Shown: in pieces, positions 54,915 to 63,218 of the stretch | Numbering within the stretch: the first letter of the stretch is position 1 | Layout of the letters: each line of letters begins with the position of its first letter | Origin: Vreelandella neptunia | Lineage (GTDB): Bacteria; Pseudomonadota; Gammaproteobacteria; Pseudomonadales; Halomonadaceae | Direction: 5' to 3' | Assembly (NCBI RefSeq): GCF_000712975.1 | Contig: NZ_JHQL01000004.1 | Coordinates: 372,001-436,000 of the forward strand | Length of the DNA stretch: 64,000 nucleotides | Position numbers and translations under genes: made by a program | Notes under the pieces: generated by a model | Databases searched by the model: none | The model's input: the letters and a program-made list of their open reading frames with translations, nothing else | What the model was told of the DNA's origin: nothing

Positions 54915-55431
54915 TTATCTGCATAACTTGCCAAACCGCTCTAAAACGCATTTTTTCACTCAGTAGTGCTTTATCTTGACTGAAGGGATAGAGCACCCAA
55001 AGAGGCCCATACTCACGGATTGGGATACTTTTACCTTCACGCTCTACTGCCAAAATCACGTCATACTCATAAAAATCACTGATCGGGATTTGTGCTTCGT
55101 ACCCATTTAAGGCGGAGACATGAACACTGTTTTCGGTGTTATCTCCAGAAAGACCAACGTGCTCTAATAGCGTGCGCATTAGCGGCCCACTGTAAGCACT
55201 GCTGCCTTCTGTCCAGGGTGTGCCTGTTTCAAAAGAGTGTTGTGGCAAGGCTTGTAACATAGCGCGGTCAAAACGCGCCTCCTGTGCCGTATTAAACTGC
55301 TCAATGTTTCCCTTAATTGTCAGAATAACAGGCCCTTCTGGCGCAGTTAGCGTCCCTGCCCCCTCTTCCACTTGACCCGCTTGGGCAGCGCTGAATGCCA
55401 GCATAATCCACGCAAATAAAAACGCTTTCAA
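54904..55431 (-). CDS. Periplasmic protein of the molybdopterin-binding (sulfite-oxidase) fold, Cys-free
   Basis: About 175 residues. A signal peptide (LKAFLFAWIMLAFSAAQA, then GQ) is followed by a domain resembling the oxidoreductase molybdopterin-binding fold, with ALNGYEAQIPISDFYEYDVILA and REYGPLWVLYPF. The mature part contains no cysteine, so the ligand that holds molybdenum in sulfite oxidase is missing and enzymatic function is unlikely. TTG 55431 is preceded by GAGGTGA at a good distance and gives a clean signal peptide; the frame extends to 55452. It overlaps the hybrid kinase gene by 11 bases, suggesting a periplasmic sensory partner. Confidence 0.8.
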   Translation of the reverse strand: MKAFLFAWIMLAFSAAQAGQVEEGAGTLTAPEGPVILTIKGNIEQFNTAQEARFDRAMLQALPQHSFETGTPWTEGSSAYSGPLMRTLLEHVGLSGDNTENSVHVSALNGYEAQIPISDFYEYDVILAVEREGKSIPIREYGPLWVLYPFSQDKALLSEKMRFRAVWQVMQINVR

Positions 55432-55510
55432 AACCTTCACCTCACAACACAAGGGCCAGCATTATGGCCTACCTCTGGGTAACCTTCTGGACAGGCAGGG
55501 CTCGTAATAA

Positions 55511-55545
55511 AAAAGAGATAGCGTACAGATTACGCTATCTCTTTT
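55511..55545. terminator. Perfect 15-pair hairpin terminator
   Basis: AAAAGAGATAGCGTA at 55511-55525 pairs perfectly with TACGCTATCTCTTTT at 55531-55545 with a five-base loop. It separates the DUF2189 gene from the sensory operon on the minus strand and could work in both directions. Confidence 0.88.
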
Positions 55546-55626
55546 ACCGGGTCAGGTTAACTACTATTTTACTTAACGACTAGCGTTTGAAACTCAATGT
55601 TTTTATACCGATTACCAGTGGTCATA

Positions 55627-55662
55627 TCAGGTATTAAGTCAGATCTTGAGTCAGGTCTTGAG
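55627..55662 (-). repeat. Three 12-base tandem repeats each with an in-frame stop
   Basis: Read on the minus strand, CTCAAGACCTGA (55662-55651), CTCAAGATCTGA (55650-55639) and CTTAATACCTGA (55638-55627) follow each other. The first includes the last codons and TGA of the DUF2189 gene, and the other two repeat a TGA in the same frame. Confidence 0.9.
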
Positions 55663-56469
55663 GTTTTCGACTGTCTCAATACGAACTAAATCTTCATAGG
55701 CATGCCAGCTTGCATGGCCTAGTACAGGTAGTATTAGTGCCAAGCCAATGTAAAAGGTCATCACACCAACCAGTACGCATCCAGTCAGAATAGCAGCCCA
55801 CAACAGCATAGGACGGAAGTTTTTGGCAATACAACGTACGCTAGCTTCGATTCCTTCCATAAACGTAAGGTCTTGATCCATTAATGTTGGGATAGCCACT
55901 GAACTAATCGCAAACGCCCCAAAAGCGAGAATACCGCCTGCTACTGACCCTACAGCAATCATACCTAAGCCTTCAGGCGTAGTGAGCAAAGAAGTGTAAA
56001 GGGTTGCAGGGTTAGGTACCTCAAACCCAAAGAATAGCGCGAACAGCAGCGTTGCAAGACGAATCCAGGCGAGAAAGAAAATCATCATCATCACGCCCAT
56101 CATTGCTAGCTGACCTGCGTGAGGACGCCAACTACCGAACGCATCTCCAAGATTAGGAACCCTTCCTCGCTCAAGAGCGAGACTAATACCATAAGAACCT
56201 ACCGCTACCAGCGGCCCCACAAACATAAATCCCGCAATCATGGGTAACAACCAGTACCAATAGCCGAGTGTTATTGCGCCCGCGGTAATGGCGATGCTTA
56301 AACCCACCCAAAACATGCCGTAGGTCAAACTGATAGCCGTTGCACGACGAAAATCTTCAAACCCCGCGGCAAGCCATGCCCGCGGCCGATCCATTCCCAC
56401 CTTATTAATCGTAATTTTCACGTTAGCCGTATCTGCTCGGTCGTGCGTTTTTGTTGTAGCTGCATTCAT
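55651..56469 (-). CDS. DUF2189 membrane protein
   Basis: A 272-residue inner-membrane protein with about six hydrophobic segments after a soluble N terminus (about 1-45). It belongs to DUF2189, an uncharacterised family with a conserved early VGPLVAVGSYGIS segment. The frame extends to 56496, but AGGAG lies 7 bases before ATG 56469, which is preferred. The gene is alone: a perfect hairpin follows and a 265-base gap with the usp terminator precedes it. Confidence 0.82.
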   Translation of the reverse strand: MNAATTKTHDRADTANVKITINKVGMDRPRAWLAAGFEDFRRATAISLTYGMFWVGLSIAITAGAITLGYWYWLLPMIAGFMFVGPLVAVGSYGISLALERGRVPNLGDAFGSWRPHAGQLAMMGVMMMIFFLAWIRLATLLFALFFGFEVPNPATLYTSLLTTPEGLGMIAVGSVAGGILAFGAFAISSVAIPTLMDQDLTFMEGIEASVRCIAKNFRPMLLWAAILTGCVLVGVMTFYIGLALILPVLGHASWHAYEDLVRIETVENLKT

Positions 56470-56738
56470 GGCATGACTCCTTAGATTGACCCCCACTACA
56501 GAGGTGGCTTTTCAAACTCAATTCAGAAGAGAAGCACAACGTACCTATCACCCTGAAAAAGTAGCCACATGCATGAGTTCGTTAACCCTGAGTTAATGGC
56601 TTAACGTCTATTTAATGTAGCTGAGCATTGGCAGGCTAGGGCCACCTAACGACATCGCGTACAAAAAATCCTGCTTTCATGCTCTTACCGCCAATTTATT
56701 CGATGCGTTAGCCAACGTTGATATACCCCACAAGCAAA

Positions 56739-56764
56739 AACTCCAGGCCAAATGGCCTGGAGTT
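56739..56764 (-). terminator. Intrinsic terminator of the TAXI-TRAP/usp operon
   Basis: AACTCCAGGCC at 56739-56749 pairs with GGCCTGGAGTT at 56754-56764 with an AAAT loop. On the minus strand TTTTTG follows, after the usp stop at 56793. Confidence 0.93.
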
Positions 56765-56792
56765 CGCTTATCAACCAATCTTTACTGAAAAA

Positions 56793-57221
56793 TCAGCGCA
56801 CAATCATTACTGATACTTTGGCATGATGAACCACATGTTCCGCGTTGGGACCTAGCACGTAGTCGACAAATTTTCGCTTGGTGTGTGATGCCATCACGAT
56901 CAGGTCGATATCTAGCTTTTTACCCACCTTAATGATGGCTTCCCAGGGAGATCCGTCGACAATCACACTCTGAGTCTTAATTCCCTCAGGCACATGTTCC
57001 TGAATAAACTTATGCTGCGCTTCTTTCAACGCGGCATGGGCTTTTTCAGAAAAGTTCTTTGGAAAGTACGCGCCGACCATGGGCATCGTAAACTCCGGAA
57101 GCACTGTAACCACGTGGAGTGAAGCTCCGAAGGTTTGGCATAGTGTAATGGCCGTGGGCAGCGCCTTTTTCCAAGACGCCTCCTCGTTCAAATCAACCGG
57201 TAGTAGCACTTTATGATACAT
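56793..57221 (-). CDS. UspA-type protein of the TRAP operon
   Basis: A 142-residue single-domain universal stress protein. The ATP loop is altered: ASHTKRKFVDYVLGPN stands where G-x2-G-x9-G-S/T is usual, so nucleotide binding may be lost or changed. GGAGG lies 5 bases before ATG 57221; the frame extends to 57233. It follows the fused TRAP permease gene at once, as teaD follows the ectoine TRAP genes in H. elongata, where TeaD modulates transport. A similar modulatory role is inferred. Confidence 0.87.
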   Translation of the reverse strand: MYHKVLLPVDLNEEASWKKALPTAITLCQTFGASLHVVTVLPEFTMPMVGAYFPKNFSEKAHAALKEAQHKFIQEHVPEGIKTQSVIVDGSPWEAIIKVGKKLDIDLIVMASHTKRKFVDYVLGPNAEHVVHHAKVSVMIVR

Positions 57222-57232
57222 AGCAACCTCCA

Positions 57233-59836
57233 TTAGACAGTAGCGGCCGTCTCATTTTCTATCTCTTGACGACGCCGACGACGCTGCATAAGTACTACTA
57301 AGCCGAAGACCCCAAGTGCAGGTAGCCACATCCATTCTTTGGTCCAGCGATCTACCGGTGCGAGAACCTCAAGAATTTCCTGATCAAAATCGAAGCCTAG
57401 ATCAGCCGCTTGGCTACCAAACTCAACAAAGTCGACTAGCGTCTGATCGCCATCAACATAGAGCTCTAAACCAAGATTGGCCAATCGCTCTTCGCCATTT
57501 TCGCCACGCGGTACAGGCACCAGAATATAGGTAGTCATTGGCGAGCCAAAATCATCTTCACCAGCGATCTGAACACGTAAATTACTACCGTCATCCACAC
57601 GATCTAGGGCTTCTGTAAACTGCGCAGGCGGCACCGATTCGTAGGGGTCATGGATTTTATCCATCCAAAAACCAGGGCGGAACAGCGTGAAGGCAATCAA
57701 TAACAACAGTAACGACTCATACCACCGATTACGAGTGACCATATAACCTTGGGTGCCTGCTGCAAAAATCAGCATTGCTGCCGTGGCAACAATAAACACC
57801 ACTATCCCCTGCATCACCGTGACATCGATTAATAACAAATCCGTGTTAAAAATGAACAGGAACGGCAGTGCTGCTGTGCGCAAGCTGTAGTAAAACGCCT
57901 GGAAACCAGTGCGCAACGGATCCCCACCGGACACCGCAGCCGCCGCAAACGATGCCAACCCCACAGGTGGTGTCACGTCAGCCATAATGCCGAAGTAAAA
58001 GACAAACAGATGCACAGCAATAAGGGGAACAATCAGGCCATTTTGCTGGCCCAGCAGCACAATGACAGGAGCCATCAGTGCTGAAACAACAATGTAGTTA
58101 GCGGTAGTTGGTAGTCCCATCCCAAGAATCAAACTCAGTAGCGCCGTCAGCAGCAGAATCATCATCAGGTTACCCCCTGAGAGAATTTCCACTACGTCGG
58201 CCAATACAAGTCCTACGCCTGTTTGCGATACTGCACCTACTACAATTCCTGCTGTCGCCGTGGCAATACCGATACCGATCATATTGCGCGCGCCGGTTAC
58301 CAACCCATCCCATAAATCTTTGAAGCCTTCTTTAATATCAGCCGCCATTTGGCTACGGCCACGGAAGATGGCAATAACAGGCCGCTGGGTCACCATGATA
58401 AAAATCATAAACACGGTCGCCCAGAAAGCCGAAAGACCTGGTGAAAGGCGCTCTACCATCAAACACCACACCAACACGACGACCGGAAGAATATAGTGTA
58501 ACCCCACCATAACGGTTGGCCGTGTTTGCGGCAGCTCCACAAACTCAGAATTGGGATCATCCATCTCAAGCTCGGGATAATGAGAGCTTATTTTCAGCAG
58601 CCCAATATAAATAACAGCTAAGCCTATAGAAACAACCCACGGCGTTGCATCACCCAAAACGGGCTTTAACCAGCCAAGGCCATAGTAAACAGCAATCGAA
58701 AGTCCCATCAATAACAGTAGACCGGTCAAAAAACCAATCACTTTATTTAATAACGGGCGAGCAGGGTTACTTGAGGGTAGCCCTTTCATATTGGCTTTAA
58801 GCGCTTCAAGGTGAACAATATAAATCAGCGCAATATAAGAGATAAGAGCCGGTAAGAAGGCATGCTTAATGACTTCTACATAAGAAATACCAACATATTC
58901 CACCATAAGAAACGCTGCGGCGCCCATGACAGGTGGCATAATTTGGCCATTCACCGAAGAAGACACCTCAACGGCACCCGCCTTTTCTGCACTAAAGCCG
59001 ACTCGCTTCATCATCGGAATCGTAAATGTGCCTGTTGTTACCGTGTTGGCAATCGACGACCCCGAGATCAAACCGGTCATACCGGAAGCAACAACCGCTG
59101 CCTTTGCAGGGCCGCCTTTAAAGTGGCCAAGCATTGAAAATGCCACTTTGATGAAGTAGTTACCTGCTCCCGCTTTATCTAGTAACGCGCCAAACAGTAC
59201 AAAGAGGAAAACAAAACTCGTTGATACACCAAGGGCAATACCAAATACCCCTTGCGTTCCCAGCCACTGGTGGTTGATTAAACCACCCAGGCTGACACCA
59301 CGGTGCGCCAAGATGCCTGGCATGTACGGCCCAAACAGCGAATAAATAATAAAAATAGCCGCCACGATCATCAACGGTGGCCCCAGGGCACGCCGCGTGG
59401 CTTCCAGCAGCATCAAAATGCCAATAATACCAACAACGATATCCTGGGTGATGGGCAGCCCTGGCCGCTGAGCCAAGTCCGAGTAAAAAATAAACAGATA
59501 GGCGCCACAGAATGTTGCGACTGCCGCTAATACCCAGTCAGCAAGAGGAATTCGGTCCCGAGGCGAACGCTTAAACGCTGGGTACGCCATAAACGCTAAA
59601 AACAGCGCAAACGCCAAATGAATTGAGCGTGCTTCTGTGGCACTAAATACGCCAAACCCCACCATGTAAGGAACTGGCGACGCAATCCACAGCTGAAAGA
59701 GCGACCAGATGGCTGCAATACTGACGAGCAGCTTACCGGGTACGCCAAGGGGCTTTCTGGCCCCAGTGTCGCTCGATGCGACCATATCCTCCAGGTCACT
59801 ATCAGCAACTGCCGAAGGTTTTTTGTCATCACGCAT
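57233..59836 (-). CDS. TAXI-TRAP fused permease (4TM/12TM) with DUF3394
   Basis: A 867-residue inner-membrane protein fusing the small (about 60-170) and large (about 175-650) TRAP permease subunits, with a C-terminal DUF3394 domain (about 720-845) that holds a soluble part and a last membrane helix with a basic tail. Conserved large-subunit segments such as GLISGSSIANTVTTGTFTIP and GLPTTANYIVVSALMAP are present. It imports a substrate delivered by the TAXI receptor with an ion gradient. The frame opens at TTG 59869; ATG 59836 with an upstream GGCAGGG is preferred. Operon with the receptor upstream and a Usp protein downstream. Substrate unknown. Confidence 0.92.
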   Translation of the reverse strand: MRDDKKPSAVADSDLEDMVASSDTGARKPLGVPGKLLVSIAAIWSLFQLWIASPVPYMVGFGVFSATEARSIHLAFALFLAFMAYPAFKRSPRDRIPLADWVLAAVATFCGAYLFIFYSDLAQRPGLPITQDIVVGIIGILMLLEATRRALGPPLMIVAAIFIIYSLFGPYMPGILAHRGVSLGGLINHQWLGTQGVFGIALGVSTSFVFLFVLFGALLDKAGAGNYFIKVAFSMLGHFKGGPAKAAVVASGMTGLISGSSIANTVTTGTFTIPMMKRVGFSAEKAGAVEVSSSVNGQIMPPVMGAAAFLMVEYVGISYVEVIKHAFLPALISYIALIYIVHLEALKANMKGLPSSNPARPLLNKVIGFLTGLLLLMGLSIAVYYGLGWLKPVLGDATPWVVSIGLAVIYIGLLKISSHYPELEMDDPNSEFVELPQTRPTVMVGLHYILPVVVLVWCLMVERLSPGLSAFWATVFMIFIMVTQRPVIAIFRGRSQMAADIKEGFKDLWDGLVTGARNMIGIGIATATAGIVVGAVSQTGVGLVLADVVEILSGGNLMMILLLTALLSLILGMGLPTTANYIVVSALMAPVIVLLGQQNGLIVPLIAVHLFVFYFGIMADVTPPVGLASFAAAAVSGGDPLRTGFQAFYYSLRTAALPFLFIFNTDLLLIDVTVMQGIVVFIVATAAMLIFAAGTQGYMVTRNRWYESLLLLLIAFTLFRPGFWMDKIHDPYESVPPAQFTEALDRVDDGSNLRVQIAGEDDFGSPMTTYILVPVPRGENGEERLANLGLELYVDGDQTLVDFVEFGSQAADLGFDFDQEILEVLAPVDRWTKEWMWLPALGVFGLVVLMQRRRRRQEIENETAATV

Positions 59837-59890
59837 ACGCTTGCCCTGCCTAATGGTCAGCGCTGACAATCAGCGCTTTCAACAAGAAAC

Positions 59891-59913
59891 GCGGACACCC
59901 AGGATGCCCGCGC
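59891..59913 (-). terminator. Hairpin between TAXI receptor and permease genes
   Basis: CGCGGACA at 59891-59898 pairs with TGCCCGCG at 59906-59913, with one wobble, and TTTCTTG follows on the minus strand. It may lower expression of the permease relative to the receptor. Confidence 0.6.
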
Positions 59914-59968
59914 TTTGCAAATCAAAACTGACACTATTTACCTTGTGCTAATAGCGCCCTTTATAGCC

Positions 59969-60949
59969 TTACTCGATCCAGCCACGCTCACGGTAGTAAC
60001 GTGCTGCGCCGTCATGCAGTGGTGCGGTCAGGCCGTCTGAAATCATGTCTTCTTCGTTGAGGTTTTCAAACGCGGGGTGCAGACGCTTGAAGCGGTCAAA
60101 GTTTTCAAAAACCGCTTTGACAGTTTCATAAATAACATCTTCATCAACGGCAGTAGAAGATACAAACGTTGCCGCTACACCAAAGGTTTCCACATCTTCA
60201 TCGTTACCACGGTACAGACCACCCGGAATAACAGAGCGAGTGTAGTAAGGATACTCTTCAATCAGGCCGTCAATCTCGTCACCCGTCACCGACACTATGC
60301 GTGCATCGATAGTCGTGGTTGCTTCCTGGATAGACCCATTAGGGTGCCCAACGACATACACCATGGCATCAATGTTGTTGTCAGACAGCGCGGCAGCCTG
60401 TTCAGCAGCATCTAACTGAGAAGCCAGTGCGAAAGTGTCTTCGTCCCAACCAAACGCATCCATGACAACATCCATGGTATTACGCTGACCAGAACCAGGG
60501 TTACCGATATTGACGCGCTTGCCAGGGAAATCGCTGATGTTCTCAATGCCGGAATTGGCACGGGCAACAACGGTCAGCGGTTCGCCATGCATAGTAAAGA
60601 CAGCGCGCATATCTTCCCAAGCACCATCTTCTTCAAAGTTAGCTTCGCCGTTATACGCGCGGTATTGAACATCAGACTGGACAACGCCCATATCCAGTTC
60701 ACCGCTCTTCATACCGTTTACGTTTGCAACTGAGCCACCGGTAGACGGTGCGTTACAGCGAATGTTGTGCTCATCACTACCGCGGTTCACCATGCGGCAG
60801 ACCGACTGGCCTACCACGTAGTAAACGCCCGTTTGACCACCGGTGCCAATCGTGATGTAACGATCTTGCGCTACTGCCGGAGAGGCAAAGCTTGCCGCGG
60901 CAATCAACGCGCCGGAAAAGGCCGCCGTAGAAAATACATGGCGTTTCAT
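59969..60949 (-). CDS. TAXI-family TRAP substrate-binding receptor
   Basis: A 326-residue periplasmic receptor: signal peptide (about 1-27, ending SPAVAQ) then the TAXI domain with ITIGTGGQTGVYYVVGQ at the start of the mature protein and VGHPNGSIQEATTTID in the C-terminal half. TAXI receptors bind small organic acids or amino acids, such as glutamate or 2-oxoglutarate in the few characterised cases. ATG 60955 is too close to the ribosome site AGAGG, while ATG 60949 is 7 bases away and is preferred. First gene of the TAXI-TRAP-usp operon. Confidence 0.93.
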   Translation of the reverse strand: MKRHVFSTAAFSGALIAAASFASPAVAQDRYITIGTGGQTGVYYVVGQSVCRMVNRGSDEHNIRCNAPSTGGSVANVNGMKSGELDMGVVQSDVQYRAYNGEANFEEDGAWEDMRAVFTMHGEPLTVVARANSGIENISDFPGKRVNIGNPGSGQRNTMDVVMDAFGWDEDTFALASQLDAAEQAAALSDNNIDAMVYVVGHPNGSIQEATTTIDARIVSVTGDEIDGLIEEYPYYTRSVIPGGLYRGNDEDVETFGVAATFVSSTAVDEDVIYETVKAVFENFDRFKRLHPAFENLNEEDMISDGLTAPLHDGAARYYRERGWIE

Positions 60950-61375
60950 AAACATACCTCTTTATCTTGATGTTGTGAGCGTTATGCGCTTTGAGTTCAC
61001 CTGCTGAACGATTCCCTCAGGTGTTTTCTTCCAAAACGTTTTCAAGACAATCTGTTATCTCGCCGACAAGTTATGTCGACTGTTACTACTTTAGCGAAAA
61101 AAAACCTACTTGGCGAAATACGCAGCATGTCATTGCTGGTATATCCCCGACACATCCGAGTGCTTGTCATTAAGCTTCACTGTTTCGCAGACAAACTTTC
61201 TACTTAAAACAACGCACACAAAATGTTACATTGACGATTAAAACAACTCAGCCAATGCAATTAGATTACCTACCCATAACGTTTAGTTACCGTTAATTAC
61301 CATGCCGTATTCGCATGGGGTATAGCGAATCAGGCAACGGCGACGTGCTAAAAGATAGAATTACTTACGCGTATA
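60950..61375. other. Intergenic region between two TRAP operons
   Basis: This 426-base gap must hold the promoter of the TAXI operon and the end of the DctPQM operon. A palindrome CGACA-AGTTA-TGTCG at 61064-61078 and a weaker hairpin CCATGC/GCATGG at 61300-61318 are visible. The first could be an operator. I see no gene. Confidence 0.5.
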
Positions 61376-62677
61376 TCAGATGTTATAACCAAGCACTGTC
61401 GGTAACCACAGGGCAATGCTTGGAAAAATAGCCACTAAAGCTAGTGCACACCCCATCGCTACAACAAACAGTAATGCCCAGCAGAGCGTCTCTTCCAAAC
61501 GAATTTTGGCAACCTCTGTGGTGACCATCAAATTGACTGCAACCGGCGGGGTAAATTGCCCAATAGCAATATTCATAGCTAGCAGAATGCCGAACCAAAC
61601 TGGGTTCCACTCAAAGTGTTGCATGACGGGAATCAGCACCGGCATCATGATGAGATAGATAGAGATAGCGTCAAGCAGCATGCCGGCGACCAATACCGCT
61701 AGCATGACAAGTACCAAAAGCAAAATACCATTGTCCGTTAAGCCAATAATCCACTCTGCCAAATGGCGGAAAGTACCCAGCATTGTGCCGGCCCAGGCAA
61801 AAATACCCGCTAGGGCGATAATCAACATCACCACACCAGAAATAATTGCCGCCTCTCCCAACAACTCCCACAGGTCACGTAACGAAAGCTCCTTTGTTAG
61901 CAACAGCCCCACAAGGGTGCCATAGGCAACCGCGACTACGGCAGCTTCGGTCGGGGTAAATAGACCTGAACGCAGGCCTCCTAAAATGAGCACGGGAGCA
62001 AACAAGGCGGGCAACGCCTGCCTAAACGTTGTACGAACGGTTAAGGTTTCAGAGCCAGCTATCGGCGTCCCCTCCCAGCCATAACGTTTAGCGACAATCA
62101 TCGCAGGCACCAGCAGCGCTAGCCCTGCCAAAATGCCGGGAAAAAGTCCTGCAGCAAACAAAGCGCGCAGATCGACACCAGGCACTACAATCGAGTAAAG
62201 AATCAACGCCACGGAAGGAGGAATTAAGATAGCAGTGGATGCAGAGGCTGCGATGAGAGTTGCGGAAAATGGCTTTGGATAACCCGCTTTTGTCATGCTT
62301 GGCAGCATTACCATGGCCACTGCCGCCGCATCCGCTGGGCCGGATCCGCTCATACCTCCCATTATCATACACACCAGCACCGCAACCAGTGCCAGGCCGC
62401 CATGGCGAGGCCCTATCAGCGCTTGAGCAAAACGTACCAAACGTAGCGCCACGCCCGAACGCTCAAAAATCAGACCGGTCAATATAAATAGCGGTATCGC
62501 GATTAAGGGGTACTTGGCAATGCTGTTGTAGGTATTGGTACCCAACGTTGCCAGCATATCGGGCGAAAGCCCAGCCACAATACCCACCGAACCAGCCAAC
62601 GCAAGTGAAAAAGCGACTGGCACACCTGCTATTAAAAACCCAGCGAAGGCAAGAATCATCCACACATCAGGCGTCAT
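61376..62677 (-). CDS. dctM: TRAP transporter large permease (DctM)
   Basis: A 433-residue inner-membrane subunit of the DctM type with about twelve hydrophobic segments, with family stretches MGGMSGSGPADAAAVAMVMLPSM, IPPSVALILYSIVVPGVDLRAL and FTPPVAVNLMV. It forms the transport channel with DctQ and takes substrate from the DctP receptor using the sodium gradient. GGGAGGG precedes ATG 62677; the start overlaps the dctQ stop (62667-62677). Confidence 0.93.
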   Translation of the reverse strand: MTPDVWMILAFAGFLIAGVPVAFSLALAGSVGIVAGLSPDMLATLGTNTYNSIAKYPLIAIPLFILTGLIFERSGVALRLVRFAQALIGPRHGGLALVAVLVCMIMGGMSGSGPADAAAVAMVMLPSMTKAGYPKPFSATLIAASASTAILIPPSVALILYSIVVPGVDLRALFAAGLFPGILAGLALLVPAMIVAKRYGWEGTPIAGSETLTVRTTFRQALPALFAPVLILGGLRSGLFTPTEAAVVAVAYGTLVGLLLTKELSLRDLWELLGEAAIISGVVMLIIALAGIFAWAGTMLGTFRHLAEWIIGLTDNGILLLVLVMLAVLVAGMLLDAISIYLIMMPVLIPVMQHFEWNPVWFGILLAMNIAIGQFTPPVAVNLMVTTEVAKIRLEETLCWALLFVVAMGCALALVAIFPSIALWLPTVLGYNI

Positions 62678-63146
62678 TATTCAGCCCTCCCTTTAATCGG
62701 TCATGGGTTTGCTGAACGAGACGCCATAGCATGGCAGCTGACAATATCGGCAGCCATACTAGGTACCACCACTGGGGCAACCCTAATCCAGGCGATAACG
62801 ATTCCCACTGATACTCTTGCCAGGCCAATTTCCCGCCGTACCAAGTCACCAATCCCAATACAGTCAGCCCACACAACGCCTGAAATAAAATCAATGCACT
62901 ACGCCAACGCGCAGGTAGGGCACGCTCTAAAAATCCGATACGGATATGACGGTTTCGTCTAATCGCCACCGATGCCCCCGCAAACGTAAGCACCACTAGT
63001 AAAAAAACAGAAAACTCTTCGGTAAACGAAAAGGAGCCGCCTGTTAAATAACGCGTAACCACATTTCCCAAGCTAATCAACGAAATAATAATAAGAGACA
63101 GCGCGCCCAGCCAGCGTTCAGGGCGTGCATCGGGAAAGCCTTTCAT
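62667..63146 (-). CDS. dctQ: TRAP transporter small permease (DctQ)
   Basis: A 159-residue inner-membrane subunit with four hydrophobic segments and the conserved small-subunit pattern FTEEFSVFLLVVLTFAGASVAIRRNRHIRIG. It stabilises the large subunit. GAGG lies 5 bases before ATG 63146. The gene is separated from dctP by a hairpin at 63167-63189 and overlaps dctM downstream. Confidence 0.93.
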   Translation of the reverse strand: MKGFPDARPERWLGALSLIIISLISLGNVVTRYLTGGSFSFTEEFSVFLLVVLTFAGASVAIRRNRHIRIGFLERALPARWRSALILFQALCGLTVLGLVTWYGGKLAWQEYQWESLSPGLGLPQWWYLVWLPILSAAMLWRLVQQTHDRLKGGLNNDA

Positions 63147-63166
63147 GGCAGCCTCACAACGAAAAG

Positions 63167-63189
63167 CTACCGGCCTTGAAGGCCGGTAG
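63167..63189 (-). terminator. Intra-operon hairpin between dctP and dctQ
   Basis: CTACCGGCC at 63167-63175 pairs perfectly with GGCCGGTAG at 63181-63189 around a five-base loop; on the minus strand CTTTTCG follows. It probably stops a share of transcripts or protects the receptor message. Confidence 0.75.
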
Positions 63190-63218
63190 TTAAAGTAGTT
63201 AAAACTCTATGGGCGTCA

